A stretch of DNA of 64,000 nt from an uncultured Bacteroidia bacterium (GTDB lineage Bacteria > Bacteroidota > Bacteroidia > Bacteroidales > Prolixibacteraceae). Below the pieces are notes generated by a model, which saw only the letters and a list, made by a program, of their open reading frames with translations, searched no databases and had not been told where the DNA came from. Of the stretch, positions 16,478 through 25,790 are shown one piece after another; within the stretch, counting starts at the first letter, position 1, and every line of letters starts with the position of its first letter. The position numbers and the translations under genes were made by a program. The stretch lies in assembly GCA_903850335.1 (NCBI GenBank), contig CAINLJ010000135.1, positions 1 to 64,000 of the forward strand, read 5' to 3'.

Positions 16478-17260
16478 TTATTTCGGTTTCGAGAGAATCA
16501 TACGTGCAGTTTTTAAAACAAGAGCTCTTGGCATAAACCCAATTGAACTTGCCATCAGGTAATTAAAAATCCCATGTATGGCAACTGTTTTTCCTTTCAT
16601 CATCGATCTGTAACCGTATTCTGCTACTACCTTGGACGTAGGTAAATTTTTATTGTCGAAAAGTTTACTTCCTTCCATTGCTGAGGCTGCCTGGAATCCG
16701 CTTATAGTTGCGCCGGGGCAGAGTGCGGTTACCGTGATTCCTTTATCATTCACCTCATTGCTTATCGCCTCGGAAAAACTCAACACATAGGCCTTTGTAG
16801 CACAGTAAACAGCCATTGTCGGGCCCGGCTGGAAAGCGGCAGTGGAGGCTACATTCATTATTTTCCCACTCTTTCGCTTCATCATTTCCTGAATATACAA
16901 TTTTGTAAATTGTGTTAAAGTTGTGATATTCAAATTAATCATTTGCAGCTCCTTGTTCGGGTCTGTTTCAGCAAACATACCGAAATCACCAAAGCCGGCA
17001 TTATTAATAAGGTAATCGACCTGAATTTTTTCTGCTGTGGTTTCATTGAACACCTCAGCTGCTGAGCCTATTACAGACAGATCCTTGCCAATTGTGTAAA
17101 CCTTTATTTTATAACGACCTTCCAATTCATTTTTAAGTTCTTCAAGTTTTGAAAGGCTTCTTGCCACCAGGATCAGGTCCCCTCCTTTTGAGGCATGAAT
17201 CCTGGCCAATTCCATCCCAATACCATTGGATGCTCCAGTTATTAATGCTGTGTTTTTCAT
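16478..17260 (-). CDS. SDR family oxidoreductase
   Basis: This 260-residue classical short-chain dehydrogenase has GASNGIGME for NAD(P) binding, NNAGFG, ASTAAFQPG and the catalytic YCATK near 153. An Arg-rich position after the second strand (ARSLSKLE) suggests NADP preference. It resembles the DltE/YqjQ-like reductases of uncertain substrate. It lies 399 bases upstream of the SDR/ERG4-like pair on the same strand, so it may belong to the same pathway but has its own transcript. A TATATTTG -7 box lies 78 bases upstream (17345-17338). The reaction is probably reduction of a ketone on a lipid or acyl chain. Confidence 0.9.
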   Translation of the reverse strand: MKNTALITGASNGIGMELARIHASKGGDLILVARSLSKLEELKNELEGRYKIKVYTIGKDLSVIGSAAEVFNETTAEKIQVDYLINNAGFGDFGMFAETDPNKELQMINLNITTLTQFTKLYIQEMMKRKSGKIMNVASTAAFQPGPTMAVYCATKAYVLSFSEAISNEVNDKGITVTALCPGATISGFQAASAMEGSKLFDNKNLPTSKVVAEYGYRSMMKGKTVAIHGIFNYLMASSIGFMPRALVLKTARMILSKPK

Positions 17261-17492
17261 GACTACTATTTTAAGTGTATATTGTTGGAATCACTATGAT
17301 AGATTTGTGGGTGAAGATGAGCATTTTTTTTAGAAATCAAATATACGGATAGTGGTGAATTTGAAAATATGTTATTAGATTTGGTAGCAGTTTTCTTCTC
17401 CCGGGTATCATTTGTCCCTTTTAAAAAAGGATTCGTTTCAAATCCGGGCACTATTTAATTAACGTTTTACTGAAATCTATTTAATAACAGCT

Positions 17493-19745
17493 ATGATAAA
17501 AATATTAATCCTATTCCTTCTCCTTTGGTTCCCCTATTTTGTTTTTGGGCAATCCAAAGAGGTAACTGGCCCTTCAGATTTAACCTGGTATGTTGATCCT
17601 ATGGTTGGAACGGCCCCGGCAACTATTGGTGCTTCGGTAAAAATTGGAGGAATTGAAGATAATGCAATGGTCCAGCCCTCAGTTAGCTTTCCTTTTGCGA
17701 TGACCAACTGGTCTCCACAAACGACCAATACCGAAAATAAGTGCATTGCATCCTACTTTTATCAGGATTCACTTATTACTGGCTTCAGGGGTTCACACTG
17801 GTTAAGTGGAGGTTGTGTACAAGAATATGGTTCAATGGCGATTATGCCGGAGTCTGGTCAACTGGTTTGCAACCCATCTAAAAGGGGATCCAGGTTTTTG
17901 CGTTCGTCTGAACAGGCAAAACCTCAATATTATAAAGTTGATCTCATCAGGTACCAAATCAAAGCAGAAATGACTGCAACTAGCCGATGCGGGATTTTTC
18001 GGTTCACTTTTAACAAGGCTGGAAACGCACATATCATAGTCAACCCAAATAGTGACAGAGGGGAAGGTTATGTGGAGATAATGCCGGGAGGCAACGAGAT
18101 TGTGGGGTATAATCCTGTTCACCGGATCTATCAGGGTAATGGGAAAAGTGCCGGTTTTTCAGGATACTTTGTCATGCAGATGCAAAATGTTCCTGATTCA
18201 ATTGGAGTTTATTATGGAGACAAAATATTAAGTGGGCAACTCCAACTCAAAAATGTCGCCGATTTAGGGGCATACTTTACTTTTAAGGTTAAAAAGGGGG
18301 AGCAGGTATATGCGAAAATAGGAACCTCTTTTGTAAGTATTGAGGAGGCACGGAAAAATCTGAAAGCCGAGATCCCGGATTTTAATTTCCTTAAGACGGA
18401 GCAGAGACTAAAAAACAGATGGAATGAAATCCTTTCCAGAATTGAGGTGGAAAGCCCAAGTCGTAATGAACTGGTAAAATTTTATAGTGCAATGTACCAT
18501 TCCTTTCAGCAACCACGCACTTTCAATGATGTTGACGGCCATTATCCTCAGTTCGATGGAAATGATCAGACTGATACAATCCGAAACGGAAACTATTACT
18601 CTGACTTTTCGGCATGGGATACTTACCGGGCTTTGCATCCTCTTTATAATCTTATTGCACCTGAAGTCAATGCCGACATGGTAAGATCGTTGCTTGCCAT
18701 GGGAAGGGTACGAGGTTGGATTCCAACTTTGCCGCTCTGGAATAGCTACACTTCTGCCATGATTGGGGACCATGTAGTTGCAATCATTTCAGAAGCCTTT
18801 GTAAAAGGTGTGATCGGCCTCAGTGAGGCCGATTATCAATTAATGAGACATAATGCCACCGTTTCTCCGGATACCTATGCAGAATATGCCGACGGAAAGG
18901 GGAGAAGGGCACTGAAATCCTATCTGAAATATGGCTACATCCCGCTTGAGGATTCAGTTAAAGAGGCTTATCACAGCCAGGAGCAGGTTTCACGAACCCT
19001 TGAATATGCATACGACGATTTTGCACTTGCACTGGTAGCCCAAAAGATGGGAAAGAACGAGGATTATATTTATTTCAATAACCGTGCTAAAAACTACCGT
19101 AATGTCTTCGATCCCAGTGTGAACAATATGAATGGCCGTTACGCAAATGGTGATTTTCTAAAGGACTTCGACAGAAACAAAAATTCACTGTTCGTTACAG
19201 AGGGGACCCCGTGGCAATACAACTGGTACGTTCCTCAGGATCCGGAAGGGCTGATTCAACTAATGGGTGGTAATGCTAAATTTAACGCTTCACTCGATAA
19301 GTTTTTCGAGGAGGGGCAGTATTGGCATGGCAATGAACCCGGACAACAAATACCGTTTTTGTTCAATTATTCGGGTCAGCCCTGGAAATCTGAAAGAGAG
19401 GTTCGCCATATTCTCAAAACCGAATACGATTCCGGTCCCGGGGGGCTGAGTGGCAACGACGATTCAGGACAGATTTCTGCCTGGTATATTTTTGGAGCAA
19501 TCGGATTTTACCCAATGTGCCCTGTGTTGCCCGAATATTCAGTGACCGGTCCAATCTTCAAAAAAATAACCATAAAACTTCAAGGTGGTAAAACCCTGGT
19601 CATTTCTGCTCCGGGCACATCAGAAAAAAACTGTTACATCAAGTCAATCAAGTTTAATGGAAAAAAAATCACGAATTATAAATTTTCTCATTCTGACCTT
19701 GTTCAGGGTGGCAGGATTGATTTTGAAATGACAGATCGCTATTAG
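17493..19745 (+). CDS. Exported GH92 alpha-mannosidase
   Basis: The 750-residue protein has a signal peptide ending near VFG (about residue 19) and the complete layout of GH92 exo-alpha-mannosidases: an N-terminal beta-sandwich (about 25-280, starting at WYVDPMVGTA) and an (alpha/alpha)6 barrel (about 300-730). Diagnostic segments are FSAWDTYRALHPL, GTPWQYNWYVPQD, HGNEPGQQ with the general acid Glu, and GNDDSGQISAWYIFG with the conserved Asp pair. GH92 enzymes are calcium-dependent and remove alpha-1,2/1,3/1,4/1,6-linked mannose, usually from N-glycans or yeast mannan, in the periplasm. It converges on the GH9 operon with 28 bases between stops. Linkage specificity cannot be read here. Confidence 0.95.
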   Translation: MIKILILFLLLWFPYFVFGQSKEVTGPSDLTWYVDPMVGTAPATIGASVKIGGIEDNAMVQPSVSFPFAMTNWSPQTTNTENKCIASYFYQDSLITGFRGSHWLSGGCVQEYGSMAIMPESGQLVCNPSKRGSRFLRSSEQAKPQYYKVDLIRYQIKAEMTATSRCGIFRFTFNKAGNAHIIVNPNSDRGEGYVEIMPGGNEIVGYNPVHRIYQGNGKSAGFSGYFVMQMQNVPDSIGVYYGDKILSGQLQLKNVADLGAYFTFKVKKGEQVYAKIGTSFVSIEEARKNLKAEIPDFNFLKTEQRLKNRWNEILSRIEVESPSRNELVKFYSAMYHSFQQPRTFNDVDGHYPQFDGNDQTDTIRNGNYYSDFSAWDTYRALHPLYNLIAPEVNADMVRSLLAMGRVRGWIPTLPLWNSYTSAMIGDHVVAIISEAFVKGVIGLSEADYQLMRHNATVSPDTYAEYADGKGRRALKSYLKYGYIPLEDSVKEAYHSQEQVSRTLEYAYDDFALALVAQKMGKNEDYIYFNNRAKNYRNVFDPSVNNMNGRYANGDFLKDFDRNKNSLFVTEGTPWQYNWYVPQDPEGLIQLMGGNAKFNASLDKFFEEGQYWHGNEPGQQIPFLFNYSGQPWKSEREVRHILKTEYDSGPGGLSGNDDSGQISAWYIFGAIGFYPMCPVLPEYSVTGPIFKKITIKLQGGKTLVISAPGTSEKNCYIKSIKFNGKKITNYKFSHSDLVQGGRIDFEMTDRY

Positions 19746-19773
19746 GAGATATCCTCGATATACATCGCATAAT

Positions 19774-22224
19774 TCAAAACTCTGAAATCAGAGAGAGCCA
19801 TTTCGAAGCCGAAGAAGTCCATACTTCCTTATAGGTAGCTGTGTTAAACTGGGGCCAGTAAGGTGTATCTTCATTAAACTTCGATTCCATACCAACAGGA
19901 ATAGCTCCAACAGTTTCTCCCGGCAAGGCGGTATAAAGCTGAGGATAGTTACTTCCTTCTCCCCAAATTAACGATTGACCGAACGGATTTTTACCTGCAA
20001 TCCAGAACAATTGTTGTTCAGCAATATTCAGCAACTCTTTGTCATGAAGAAATTTGCCGCAAAGAGCAGCTGCTTTCCCTGTGGCAAGGTGTACCGCAGC
20101 ATTTCCTTTAAACGAAAACCACACCGGGAACACACGTAAATAGTGCTCACTATCCAGACGCACACCGTTCTCTAGCTGCTCCTTAAAATCATTTGCACCT
20201 CCACCGGAAAGTCCTACCTGAATCTTATAAAAATTCACGGAATCCTTAATTTCATTGATGTTATAAACACCACTTGGAACCATTCCATAGGGTTGAACAT
20301 ATTGAATAATGGTTTTCAGGTATTCGCCATAATTACTAATAGCTTCTTTCCATCTTTTATAATACGGATTCTCAGGTTGTGTTTCGCAAAGAGCTGTTAA
20401 AGCCTGCATATAAACCTGGTCACGAGATTGGTGTGTAAAATGAACAATCGATTTTTTATTCAGATCGCGGTAAAAAAAGCCATGCAGCTTGTCCTTATCT
20501 TTGATTGGTTCGGTACGCTGACAATCGAGTGTATAACGAATGGCTTTGGCGGCCTCGTCGGCGTAATACGTATCGCCCGTTAAGCGATAAAGCAGACTGG
20601 CACTATACGAAATATTGGCCATAACCTGACTGTTGGAGGCCATTGCCGCATGATCGCCTCCACCCCCGCCAGTCAGCTCAGTAAATCCCAGCTTATCGAA
20701 ACGTTTACGGGCAAAGGAGTAGTCCTCTTTAGCTACCTTACATAAATGTTCTTTCAGCATGGCATCATCTTCAATCGTCATTGAAGCGTAAGCCTCCATA
20801 CCGGCAAATAGAAAATTTTCGAAGGCCCTGTCATGAATATGCACTCTTCGCCGTTTTGTAGAATCGTCCTTGGTGCCGATATAACCATCGGTCCATAAAT
20901 TGGTGCCCCAGGTTTGAGCGCGGTAACCATCGCCAAGTCTTGTTTTAAGTATAAAATCGATGCCCCATTCTGCCTCTTCCATTAATCGTTGATACAACAC
21001 TATATTGTTTTTTTCTTTGGCATTTCTTGCCATTTCCATTAACGAAACGGCCAGTTCGCCCGACTGCAATACCTGTTGAGACATATCGGCAGCGTCGTGC
21101 CAACCCCCGTTCAGGGCAAAAAGTTTTCCGTTATAAATTCCGTTCAGATCGGTGTGGCAAACACCATGTTTCCCCGGAACCGGGTAGCCGCAACGTTCGC
21201 AGAACACAAAGTTCAACACCCTCCAGGCAGAGTCGTCCCATATATTTGGATTGATGTAAAATGGTTTACTGACAATATTACCTACACGCAGGCAATATTG
21301 TCCCTCTTTTTTAAAATCGCTGAAATTGATTGTCTCAAAATTTCCGATATCGGCTTTCACTTTTTTGACATCTCCTTCATAAACTTTGCCGGATGTTACA
21401 TAATCAATAAGCTGGAAATGGCCATCATGATTTTTTACAGTTGTAATGGCCGATTTTTCACTATTTGTTCCATAACCCGTTGTGGAATAAATAATCCGGT
21501 CCGATGCCGGCATCCAGCCACTCACGACCTCTGGATTCTCTACCTTTTCGAGTGATAACTCATCAATATCAAATTTTAGTGAATCGCCCATGATGCGTTC
21601 CCTTCCGAAAACTTCAATTGCAAACGACAGTTTAGTAACTTTATCACGGCCGAGTTCCGGCATTTCCACAAAACATTCGTTCCATTGCCTGTTAATTAAA
21701 TTCATTTCATGATAGCCTTCCCGTCCATATTTATCCGGTACCTTGATTTTGCCATCGTTCTCAACATACAGATTGAGATAAATACTGCGGGCACCTTCGC
21801 AATCAGGGTAGATGTAAACTTTAATACGATTGTATTTTTCCCAGTTAGCACCACCTACATCTAAACTGGCCATCGATGTGCCAAAACCAAGACCCCAACC
21901 TAAAAATTGAGTAACTGTAGTAGGGGCGGCCAGGTGCAGGCTATGTTTTCCGGAAATTTTTCTTTCCGTTGTAACTGACATACTTCCGATACCTTTGTGC
22001 GACCACTCTTTAAGATTTTCCATATCACAAAGTAAATCAGACTGCAGCACTTTCTTTGTCAACCCAAAAGACTCGAAAGACTTGCTGTAGTCAAGCGGCA
22101 AAGGACGATGTACAAGACCTGTGTAGCGAATATCATCTTTTAACTTTTTATCGATTTGAGCTTGTAATTGAATCGCCAAACCTACTATCAAAAACAGTAC
22201 TACAGATAGAATAAATTTTTTCAT
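19774..22224 (-). CDS. Exported multi-domain GH9 glycoside hydrolase
   Basis: The 816-residue protein has a signal peptide (cleavage near LQAQ, residue 23), a carbohydrate-binding-like beta-sandwich (about 60-230), an Ig-like CelD_N domain (about 240-325) and a GH9 (alpha/alpha)6 catalytic domain (about 330-812). The catalytic base motif GGWHDAAD (373-380) and a C-terminal Glu in YKEVWTSSASKW are present. A Cys cluster, CERCGYP...GVCH (342-357), matches the structural zinc site of CelD-type enzymes. GH9 members are endo- or exo-acting beta-glucanases, and some are glucosaminidases. It is the last gene of the eight-gene minus-strand operon, after two transporter genes, so its product probably feeds them. 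Confidence 0.93.
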   Translation of the reverse strand: MKKFILSVVLFLIVGLAIQLQAQIDKKLKDDIRYTGLVHRPLPLDYSKSFESFGLTKKVLQSDLLCDMENLKEWSHKGIGSMSVTTERKISGKHSLHLAAPTTVTQFLGWGLGFGTSMASLDVGGANWEKYNRIKVYIYPDCEGARSIYLNLYVENDGKIKVPDKYGREGYHEMNLINRQWNECFVEMPELGRDKVTKLSFAIEVFGRERIMGDSLKFDIDELSLEKVENPEVVSGWMPASDRIIYSTTGYGTNSEKSAITTVKNHDGHFQLIDYVTSGKVYEGDVKKVKADIGNFETINFSDFKKEGQYCLRVGNIVSKPFYINPNIWDDSAWRVLNFVFCERCGYPVPGKHGVCHTDLNGIYNGKLFALNGGWHDAADMSQQVLQSGELAVSLMEMARNAKEKNNIVLYQRLMEEAEWGIDFILKTRLGDGYRAQTWGTNLWTDGYIGTKDDSTKRRRVHIHDRAFENFLFAGMEAYASMTIEDDAMLKEHLCKVAKEDYSFARKRFDKLGFTELTGGGGGDHAAMASNSQVMANISYSASLLYRLTGDTYYADEAAKAIRYTLDCQRTEPIKDKDKLHGFFYRDLNKKSIVHFTHQSRDQVYMQALTALCETQPENPYYKRWKEAISNYGEYLKTIIQYVQPYGMVPSGVYNINEIKDSVNFYKIQVGLSGGGANDFKEQLENGVRLDSEHYLRVFPVWFSFKGNAAVHLATGKAAALCGKFLHDKELLNIAEQQLFWIAGKNPFGQSLIWGEGSNYPQLYTALPGETVGAIPVGMESKFNEDTPYWPQFNTATYKEVWTSSASKWLSLISEF

Positions 22225-22268
22225 TTTACATCTATATTTGTCATGCTAAACATCTTAATGTCAGTTTT

Positions 22269-23174
22269 TTAAATTCTTCTCATTATTTTCCTGAAGGGTC
22301 CGGGCAAGGTGTTCCAGGGAAGTTCTGAAAGAATTGTAAATAATAGAATGGAAGGTTTAAAACAGGATGCTGCTAAAACTATAGCCATTCCATTATTCAT
22401 ATAAGTGAGCCCTGTTGAAATGGCTATTTTACCCTTTTTATCCTCCTTAAAGCCAACTAAAAACCCGATAACATGAAGCAGAATAAATATGAGGTATAGA
22501 AATACCGTTTGCCAAAGGATAGGAATAAAATCGTTGAGTATGACATTGCGCTGCGAGCCAATAACAGCAAACACCATCAGCGTTAGTAAAAAGATATTTA
22601 TGGAAGTAAATATATGGGTTGTTTTCGCAATAAATTCAGAAAAAAACCGTCTAACAATCAATGAAATCACCATAGGCAAGAAAATGATAAACGCGAGGCT
22701 TTTAAAAATCCACCATGGTGTAACAGCTAATCCATCAACGTGTAAAGCCCAGAATAACACCGGCACTGTAAATGGGGCAATGATCGAAGTAAGAATTAAA
22801 ATACTCGTCGAAAGTGCTATGTTGCCTTTGACTATATCTGTCAAGGCAGGTGAAGCTGCACCGGCAGGCATGGCAGTAAGTAATAAAATACCAACAGCAA
22901 GTTCAGGGCTAATTAAACTGGTAGCCTCAAAAAGCAGAACTGGTACTACTAGCATGAACATAAAAACAATGAATGCCATATACCGGTAATTTTTGATGTG
23001 CTTTAAGATTTGGGCTAAGTCTGTTTTCAAAAAAACAAGCAACAGCATTACAATTAAAAATGGCTGTAAAAGAGACATGAAAAAATCAATCAAAACCGGA
23101 TGTATCAGCCCCATCACCAGCCCTGCAATCATAAACACCCAAAAATATCTCTCTGTGAATTGATATCCCTTCAT
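22269..23174 (-). CDS. Bile acid:sodium symporter (BASS) family carrier
   Basis: This 301-residue inner-membrane protein has about nine hydrophobic helices and the BASS hallmarks: LLTAMPAGAASPALTDIVKGN, with the Pro/Gly/Ala-rich discontinuous helix, and GLTYMNNGMAIVLA near the end. Family members use sodium to bring in organic anions such as bile acids, pantoate or 2-keto acids. It lies between the MFS gene (12 bases) and the GH9 gene (44 bases) in the operon. With a LarA homologue in the same operon, uptake of a hydroxy- or keto-acid product is a reasonable guess. The C-terminus is shorter and more basic than in typical members. Confidence 0.88.
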   Translation of the reverse strand: MKGYQFTERYFWVFMIAGLVMGLIHPVLIDFFMSLLQPFLIVMLLLVFLKTDLAQILKHIKNYRYMAFIVFMFMLVVPVLLFEATSLISPELAVGILLLTAMPAGAASPALTDIVKGNIALSTSILILTSIIAPFTVPVLFWALHVDGLAVTPWWIFKSLAFIIFLPMVISLIVRRFFSEFIAKTTHIFTSINIFLLTLMVFAVIGSQRNVILNDFIPILWQTVFLYLIFILLHVIGFLVGFKEDKKGKIAISTGLTYMNNGMAIVLAASCFKPSILLFTILSELPWNTLPGPFRKIMRRI

Positions 23175-23186
23175 TCCAAATATGTT

Positions 23187-24485
23187 TTAGACACTTACGT
23201 TATCTATACTTTTAACACTTCGGATAAGTGTTAAAATCATAACCACGGCAACAACAGGAATCAGGCTTGCCACAATAAGGACAGGTGTAAACGAATAATG
23301 ATCAGATACATATCCTATCAAAAAAGTACATAATATGGTTCCAATCTGGGCTGCAGTTCCGGACATACCGCTGACTGTTGCGACCGATTTACTCTGAAAA
23401 AGGTCTGAAGGAAGAGTTAAAACCATCGTTGAAAACGAGGCATATGCAAACATTGAAAATCCGAAAATAGCTGCAAGTAAAAACGGGCTTGATGTAAATG
23501 CAGCACCAGCGAGAATAAACATCCCAAGTCCTCCGAAGACAACAACAACTTTACGTGCACTAATCACTGACCATCCGTGATTAATCAGCCAACTTGACAG
23601 ACCTCCACCGAAAAAATTGCCCAGATCGGCAGCTACAAATGGAATCCAGAAAACGAGCAGTCCTTGCTCAAGATTAATGTTCTTGCTTACCAAATAGATA
23701 ACGAACCAGTCTGCGACGAAGAACCAGACAGGATCAATAAGTGCCCGGCCAAAAATCACTCCCCAGGTTTGACGCAATTTTAGAAGTTGTAACCATCCCA
23801 CCGTAGAAGACCTTGATGAATCCTGATCGTTGTCCTTCCTGTCTTTTAAGATCATTTCACGTTCAGATTCACCGATGCGGGGATGATTTTCAGGACTATG
23901 ATAAAGTAATCGCCAAATAATCAGCCATATAAAACCCAGTGAGCCGGTGATCACAAAGGCATACCTCCATCCTCCAAAAGTATGATAGAGCCACACGACA
24001 AGAAATGGTGCTATTGCAGCACCTATGCAGCCACCGCTTTCAAAGAGAGCTACTGCCAAACCTCGTTCACGTTTGGGAAACCATTCAGAAACCGCCTTTG
24101 TTGCTCCGGGCCAATTGGCGGCTTCCCCTCCTCCCAGGAAAAAACGAAATGTGCAGAAACTTTTTAATCCGGTTGCAAAGGAGGTTGCAATGGCTGCAAT
24201 CGAATACCAGAGAACAGTAATTGACAATCCATTTCGGGTGCCAACCCGATCAATTAACCGGCCTCCTGCACTTTGGCCAATCGCGTTGGCTATTCGAAAA
24301 GAGATCACAATAAGTGCAAAATCAGCATTGCTCCAGTGATAATCATTTTTAAGAAAAGGGGCGAGTACGGAAAGCGTCTGCCGGTCGATATAATTCAAAA
24401 CAGTTGAAAGGAAAAGCAGACCTCCTATCCACCATCTTAATGAGGGAATAGATCTGTGTTTTTTCAGGCTAAGGTTATCTATCAT
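23187..24485 (-). CDS. MFS transporter of the anion:cation symporter (ACS) type
   Basis: The 432-residue protein has 12 predicted helices and the ACS-family features [15 protein letters not shown] in helix 1, [13 protein letters not shown] in loop 2-3 and [23 protein letters not shown] in helices 4-5. Relatives such as ExuT and DgoT carry hexuronates, aldonates and other sugar acids with protons. It sits 40 bases downstream of the larA homologue and 12 bases upstream of the BASS carrier. Two different organic-anion carriers in one operon suggest two related acidic substrates, or substrate and product exchange. Confidence 0.92.
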   Translation of the reverse strand: MIDNLSLKKHRSIPSLRWWIGGLLFLSTVLNYIDRQTLSVLAPFLKNDYHWSNADFALIVISFRIANAIGQSAGGRLIDRVGTRNGLSITVLWYSIAAIATSFATGLKSFCTFRFFLGGGEAANWPGATKAVSEWFPKRERGLAVALFESGGCIGAAIAPFLVVWLYHTFGGWRYAFVITGSLGFIWLIIWRLLYHSPENHPRIGESEREMILKDRKDNDQDSSRSSTVGWLQLLKLRQTWGVIFGRALIDPVWFFVADWFVIYLVSKNINLEQGLLVFWIPFVAADLGNFFGGGLSSWLINHGWSVISARKVVVVFGGLGMFILAGAAFTSSPFLLAAIFGFSMFAYASFSTMVLTLPSDLFQSKSVATVSGMSGTAAQIGTILCTFLIGYVSDHYSFTPVLIVASLIPVVAVVMILTLIRSVKSIDNVSV

Positions 24486-24525
24486 TTAGTTGTACCATTT
24501 TGAATTTGATATCGTCCTGATAGTT

Positions 24526-25788
24526 TTAGATTTCTGAAGCTTGTACAGGGAGTACTTCACTGCTATAATTCAAGACTCCGATCTTTACCTTTTTATCCAG
24601 ACTAATCCTTGTATCAAGGTATTTTTGAACATCGTTTATATGCAGATGATGAAACCCCATGATGTTGGTCAGCACGCTATCCATGGTTAGAGAGGCCTTG
24701 AAATTGCGTTTAATGTGGTTAAGGTACATACATTCGGAGGCTCCAAACCGGTCTTTGATAACATTATCTTCCAGCATTTTCCAAAGGGTCTTGTCATCAT
24801 AACCTGCAAGACGGGCAATTTCCTCTCCATGAGTAGGAGCAATACCTTCGTTACAAGGTGAAAGCAGGATAATGTCGCCTCCACTTTTTGTGGCCAGTTC
24901 AGCAGAGAAAAGTCCTTTGTCGGCCTGAGTAAAATCGTGATCGGAAGGGTATGAGCTGCTGATTGTAATGTCTGCCTTTTCTGAAAATTTTGCACCAAAG
25001 ATTTGCATTCCCCATTTTACGGCCTCACGGTGGGCATCGATAAAATGTCCGGCAACCGCTTTGAGTAATTCACCACTGTCGGTTTGAATAACATTTACTA
25101 TGAAATGGAGCCCAACTTCAGTCGCAAAATCTTCCATTTCCTCGCGGCAAGGTGTGAGTATTTTTCCAAGCTGCTGTTCTGTGGCGCCTAAAAGATGCAT
25201 AGCATTGACAGTTTCAGTCCCTGCTACACCGGGTAGAAAAATCTTGGCTCCTCCACTCCAGCCAACAGGATGGTGCGGTAAGACTCCGCCAACACCAATC
25301 CGGAAATCAGCCTCCATGACCTCTTTGTTCACAACAATCCGGGTTCCTCTGCGGGTCACACCATGGACAACAAGGTTAGTATGGCAGTCGTGGTGACAGA
25401 TCGCTACCTGGTTCATCAGATCACGACCGAACCGTTCTTCGATTTCCTCTTCGGTCATCGGGCGATGGGTGCCGTAAGCGATGATGAGTTTGATCTGTTC
25501 ATTCTTTACTCCTGCCTTGTGAAGTTCCTCCAGAATCACCGGGATAATCAGTTTTTGAGGGGTAACCCTTGTACGGTCGTCGACAAGGATGACAACAGAA
25601 GCATCTTTCGACACAATTTCACCTAACTGTTTTGTGCCGATGGGATGTTGAATTGCCTTTCGTATCTCCTCAGCATCGCTTTCAGGAGAGGGAAATTCAT
25701 TGCGGTGCAAGTTAAAACAAAGGTTCTCCTGAGGTATATTCAGATCAATGATTCTTTCGCCATAATGAACAGGTATTTTCATTTCCAT
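24526..25788 (-). CDS. larA: LarA-family nickel-pincer-dependent racemase/epimerase
   Basis: This 420-residue protein is a homologue of lactate racemase LarA (DUF2088). All key positions have the same spacing as in Lactiplantibacillus LarA: DDRTR with Arg74, GTHR with His108, HHPVGWSGGAK with His172 and Lys182 (the lysine that carries the nickel-pincer cofactor), and His198. LarA relatives racemise or epimerise 2-hydroxy acids, including sugar acids. The cofactor needs LarB, LarC and LarE, and none is in this window. The gene lies 2 bases after the ceramidase-like gene and before two anion carriers, so a hydroxy acid released by the operon's hydrolases is a plausible substrate rather than lactate. 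Confidence 0.9.
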   Translation of the reverse strand: MEMKIPVHYGERIIDLNIPQENLCFNLHRNEFPSPESDAEEIRKAIQHPIGTKQLGEIVSKDASVVILVDDRTRVTPQKLIIPVILEELHKAGVKNEQIKLIIAYGTHRPMTEEEIEERFGRDLMNQVAICHHDCHTNLVVHGVTRRGTRIVVNKEVMEADFRIGVGGVLPHHPVGWSGGAKIFLPGVAGTETVNAMHLLGATEQQLGKILTPCREEMEDFATEVGLHFIVNVIQTDSGELLKAVAGHFIDAHREAVKWGMQIFGAKFSEKADITISSSYPSDHDFTQADKGLFSAELATKSGGDIILLSPCNEGIAPTHGEEIARLAGYDDKTLWKMLEDNVIKDRFGASECMYLNHIKRNFKASLTMDSVLTNIMGFHHLHINDVQKYLDTRISLDKKVKIGVLNYSSEVLPVQASEI

Positions 25789-25790
25789 AT

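Noticed and set aside
17423-17445. Minus-strand terminator-like hairpin GGATT/AATCC followed by a T run
   Set aside because: No minus-strand gene ends there; the stem is only 5 bases and it lies upstream of GH92 in a divergent region.
17266-17451. 61-codon minus-strand frame upstream of the SDR gene
   Set aside because: No recognisable content and it lies in the divergent promoter region.
21076-21555. 159-codon plus-strand frame inside the GH9 gene
   Set aside because: Antisense shadow of a well-supported catalytic domain.
22489-22989. 166-codon plus-strand frame inside the BASS carrier gene
   Set aside because: Antisense shadow of membrane helices; no coding features of its own.
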